The translations under genes were made by a program, and so were the position numbers. Below the pieces are notes generated by a model. It had not been told where the DNA came from. It did no database searches and saw only the letters and a list, made by a program, of their open reading frames with translations. A stretch of 8,193 nucleotides of DNA, from NCBI GenBank assembly GCA_964429875.1, contig CAYSDL010000057.1, forward strand, positions 1 through 8,193, given 5' to 3'. Every line of letters begins with the position of its first letter. The first letter of the stretch is position 1. The stretch comes from CAYSDL01 sp964429875. GTDB lineage: Bacteria; Fidelibacterota; Marinisomatia; SCGC-AAA003-L08; D37C17. Of the stretch, positions 6,040 to 8,193 are shown piece after piece.

Positions 6040-7149
6040 TTATAAATAATAATCAACATCATCTATTAAATATTTTTTTAATCCATCAAAGCCTTTTTCT
6101 TTATATACAGTCATCTGTTCATCATGTTCTGTACCGTTTTTTAGAATATCTTGGACTGTATTAATAATATCAACATTGTTAAAATGATCTAATGACTTGT
6201 ATAGATAATCAATCATTTTATTAATCATATCTCTCATTGTATAGATATTTTCATCTAAAGGATCAATAATTTTACAATCTAGCCCTTTTCTAGCAGCTTT
6301 CCATAAAGCATCATTTAAATACTCATCATTATAATTAGAAGAATTAAAATCATTGTTCTCATTAATTGTATGTACAAGAGCTTGCATTAAAGAAATTATA
6401 GCTTTATTTTTTTTGATTGACCTTTGGGCATCACACATCCTAAACTCTACTGTACCATATTCTATGTGAGGTCTAATTTTCCACCATATCTGTCTCGCTT
6501 TATTAATAGATTTTGATTTAATATATTTATCTATAAGGCTGTAATATTCTTCTACATTTGAAATATAACTAGGAATATTTGTCCTTGGAAATGTACTAAA
6601 CTGAAATGTTCTAGATGATTTCATTCCTGTTAAAACACCTTCAAAGAATGGAGAATTAACAGATAAAGACAACAACGGCGCAATCCAACGTCTTGCTGTA
6701 TTTGTTATAGATATTGCATTTTCAGGAGAATTAACACCAATATGTACATGAGTAGAAAATGTTATATTTCTTGTAGCATAATATTGTAACTGATTCTTTA
6801 CCCATGAATAAGAGTCATTATTTACAAATTTCTGATCTTTAGGAAGAGCAGTTGGGTGAGTTCCATTTATTGCTATTTTATAATTTAAATTTTCACCTAT
6901 ATTTTTTAATAAATTTCTGTATTTGATCATTTCACTTATTGCTTCATCAACATCTTTACAAATATTAGTATTAGATTCAATTTCTGATAATATTAATTCA
7001 TAACTAAATCTATTAACAAGATCATCTGGTATATTTGACATGATTTGCTCGGCTTTATGAACAAGCTCACCTGTTAAAGGATCGCATATCATATATTCTT
7101 CTTCAACCCCTATAGTATAATTATCATTATTTTCAAATTCATTTATCAT
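6040..7149 (-). CDS. Carboxylate-amine ligase, GCS2 / YbdK family
   Basis: Member of the glutamate-cysteine ligase family 2, ATP-dependent enzymes of the glutamine synthetase-like fold that join a carboxylate to an amine. The 369 residues carry G-V-E-E-E-Y (14-19), in which the Glu residues bind metal-ATP, then N-G-T-H-P (95-99), T-H-V-H-I-G-V (133-139), A-R-R-W-I-A-P-L-L-S-L-S-V-N-S-P (152-167), W-W-K-I-R-P (222-227), E-F-R-M-C-D (235-240) and G-T-E-H-D-E-Q (339-345). Length is typical of YbdK (about 370). The ATG at 7149-7147 lies three bases after the mutase stop without a clear Shine-Dalgarno, so coupled translation is likely. E. coli YbdK has only weak glutamate-cysteine ligase activity and the physiological substrate of most members is unknown, so a role in low-molecular-weight thiol synthesis is only a possibility. 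Neighbours do not settle it: no glutathione synthetase is in the window. Confidence 0.88.
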   Translation of the reverse strand: MINEFENNDNYTIGVEEEYMICDPLTGELVHKAEQIMSNIPDDLVNRFSYELILSEIESNTNICKDVDEAISEMIKYRNLLKNIGENLNYKIAINGTHPTALPKDQKFVNNDSYSWVKNQLQYYATRNITFSTHVHIGVNSPENAISITNTARRWIAPLLSLSVNSPFFEGVLTGMKSSRTFQFSTFPRTNIPSYISNVEEYYSLIDKYIKSKSINKARQIWWKIRPHIEYGTVEFRMCDAQRSIKKNKAIISLMQALVHTINENNDFNSSNYNDEYLNDALWKAARKGLDCKIIDPLDENIYTMRDMINKMIDYLYKSLDHFNNVDIINTVQDILKNGTEHDEQMTVYKEKGFDGLKKYLIDDVDYYL

Positions 7150-7152
7150 CTT

Positions 7153-8193
7153 CTATATAATTGGCTTTTCATGCCAGTCTCCAAAATGATTTTTCATTGC
7201 ATCAACAATTTCACCTAAGGATGCATATTCTAAAGCTGCATCAATAATGACAGGAACTAAATTATTTCCATTTTTACAAGCTAATTCAATTAATTGTAAT
7301 TTTTCTACTACTTTTTTATTATTTCTGTTATTTTTTAGAGATTTAAGATTATCAACTTGTTTGAGTTCAACTTCTTTGCTGATTTTTAATAATGGTATAT
7401 CAATATTTTCATTATTATTCACAAATTTATTTATACCAACAATATATCTTTCATCTTGTTCAATTAAATCATTATATGCTTTTGATGAATCAGAAATCTC
7501 TTTTTGCATAAAACCTGATTCTATACATTCAATTACACCTCCAAGATTATTGATTTTTTTAAAATATTCTAGACTTTCACTTTCCATTTTATCAGTCATT
7601 TTCTCAACATACCAAGATCCACCTAGAGGATCAACAGTATTAGCAACTCCTGTCTCAAAAGCTAAAATCTGCTGACTCCTAAGTGCAATTTCAACTGCGC
7701 TTTCAGATGGTAATGCTAATGTTTCATCCATTGAATTTGTGTGTAAAGATTGTGTCCCCCCAAGTACGGCAGCCATTGCTTGGTAGGCAGTTCTAGTAAT
7801 ATTGTTTTCTGGTTGTTGAGCTGTTAATGAGAATCCTGCAGTCTGGGTATGAAAGCGTAATTTTAGAGATCGTTCATCTTTTGCTTTATATTTATTTTTC
7901 ATAATTTTAGACCATATTCTTCGAGCTGCTCTATATTTTCCAATTTCTTCAAAAAAATCAAGATGTGAATTAAAGAAAAATGATAGCCTAGGAGCAAAAT
8001 CATCCACATTTAATCCTGCCTCGATACAATGATCAACATACGTAAAACCATTAGCTAATGTAAATGCAAGCTCTTGAACAGCTGTAGAGCCTGCTTCTCT
8101 AATATGATATCCACTAATTGATATAGTATTATATTTTGGCATATTTTTAGTGCAATATTTAATCATATCAACAATTATTCGCATTGATTCATT
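7153..8193 (-). CDS. Methylmalonyl-CoA mutase large subunit, C-terminal part (5' end beyond window)
   Basis: Catalytic TIM-barrel subunit of an adenosylcobalamin-dependent acyl-CoA mutase, which interconverts (R)-methylmalonyl-CoA and succinyl-CoA in propionate metabolism. The visible 346 residues begin N-E-S-M-R-I-I-V-D, matching the mutase block usually preceded by P-P-E-P-S; the internal ATG at 8184-8182 is therefore not the start, and roughly 180-200 residues are missing. Counting from that Met: ISISGYHIREAGST (21-34) with the active-site His, L-N-V-D-D-F-A-P-R-L-S-F-F-F-N (58-72), RAARRIW (85-91), FHTQTAGFSLTAQQPENN (111-128), GGTQSLHTNSMDE (142-154) and DPLGGSWYVE (185-194). The protein ends at W-H-E-K-P-I-I with no D-x-H-x-x-G cobalamin-binding domain, so it is the two-subunit type and needs a separate small subunit. 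None follows; the next gene is the GCS2-family ligase. Isobutyryl-CoA or hydroxyisobutyryl-CoA mutase cannot be excluded because the substrate-determining Tyr/Arg residues are outside the window. Confidence 0.9.
   Translation of the reverse strand, partial: NESMRIIVDMIKYCTKNMPKYNTISISGYHIREAGSTAVQELAFTLANGFTYVDHCIEAGLNVDDFAPRLSFFFNSHLDFFEEIGKYRAARRIWSKIMKNKYKAKDERSLKLRFHTQTAGFSLTAQQPENNITRTAYQAMAAVLGGTQSLHTNSMDETLALPSESAVEIALRSQQILAFETGVANTVDPLGGSWYVEKMTDKMESESLEYFKKINNLGGVIECIESGFMQKEISDSSKAYNDLIEQDERYIVGINKFVNNNENIDIPLLKISKEVELKQVDNLKSLKNNRNNKKVVEKLQLIELACKNGNNLVPVIIDAALEYASLGEIVDAMKNHFGDWHEKPII

Noticed and set aside
6039..6044. TATAAT as a -10 box for an internal promoter
   Set aside because: No -35-like hexamer is found at 16-18 bases and such hexamers are frequent by chance at this base composition. 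A weak promoter is not excluded.

Overview
The window is AT-rich (about 23-32% G+C in lines sampled by eye) and completely packed. Eight genes, two of them cut by the window edges, all read on the minus strand. Spacing runs from 1-nt overlaps to 5 nt, except for one 61-nt gap. The layout, short genes and Lys/Asn/Ile-rich proteins suggest a streamlined, low-G+C, probably aquatic bacterium. The phylum is not settled. The order tilS-hpt-ftsH-folP occurs in several phyla, and the FtsH protease domain (VCEWGMSE, GPLTFGKK, FLGKE) recalls deltaproteobacterial or FCB/Marinimicrobia-type FtsH more than actinobacterial FtsH. That comparison is from memory and is inference.

In transcription order (high to low coordinates) the genes are: (1) the C-terminal two thirds of a methylmalonyl-CoA mutase large subunit without a B12-binding domain; (2) a GCS2/YbdK-type carboxylate-amine ligase; (3) after 61 nt, a type II (archaeal-type) glyceraldehyde-3-phosphate dehydrogenase; (4) tilS, tRNA-Ile lysidine synthase; (5) hpt, a purine phosphoribosyltransferase; (6) ftsH, the membrane AAA+ metalloprotease; (7) folP, dihydropteroate synthase; (8) the 5' part of prfB, peptide chain release factor 2. 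The first three are metabolic (acyl-CoA rearrangement, amide or thiol metabolism, triose phosphate oxidation). The last five form a housekeeping cluster for decoding, purine salvage, protein quality control, folate synthesis and termination. Stops and starts touch (TAGTG, TAATG), so translation of the cluster is probably coupled.

Two genes are easy to miscall. prfB at the left edge is interrupted after 24 codons by UGA in the context AGAGGT-TAT-CTT-TGA-C. This matches the classical RF2 autoregulatory +1 frameshift site, and reading continues in the +1 frame to the window edge. tilS has no ATG, GTG or TTG start that keeps its ATP-binding PP-loop. The frame is open 82 codons upstream of the first TTG and contains SGGVDS, and the best start is an ATT seven nucleotides after a GAGG Shine-Dalgarno sequence.

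I saw no RNA genes, mobile elements, CRISPR arrays, attachment sites or convincing terminators. Open plus-strand frames are antisense shadows of these genes. Nothing in the window points to a wholly new system; the most notable items are the prfB recoding site, the apparent ATT start of tilS and the archaeal-type GAPDH.
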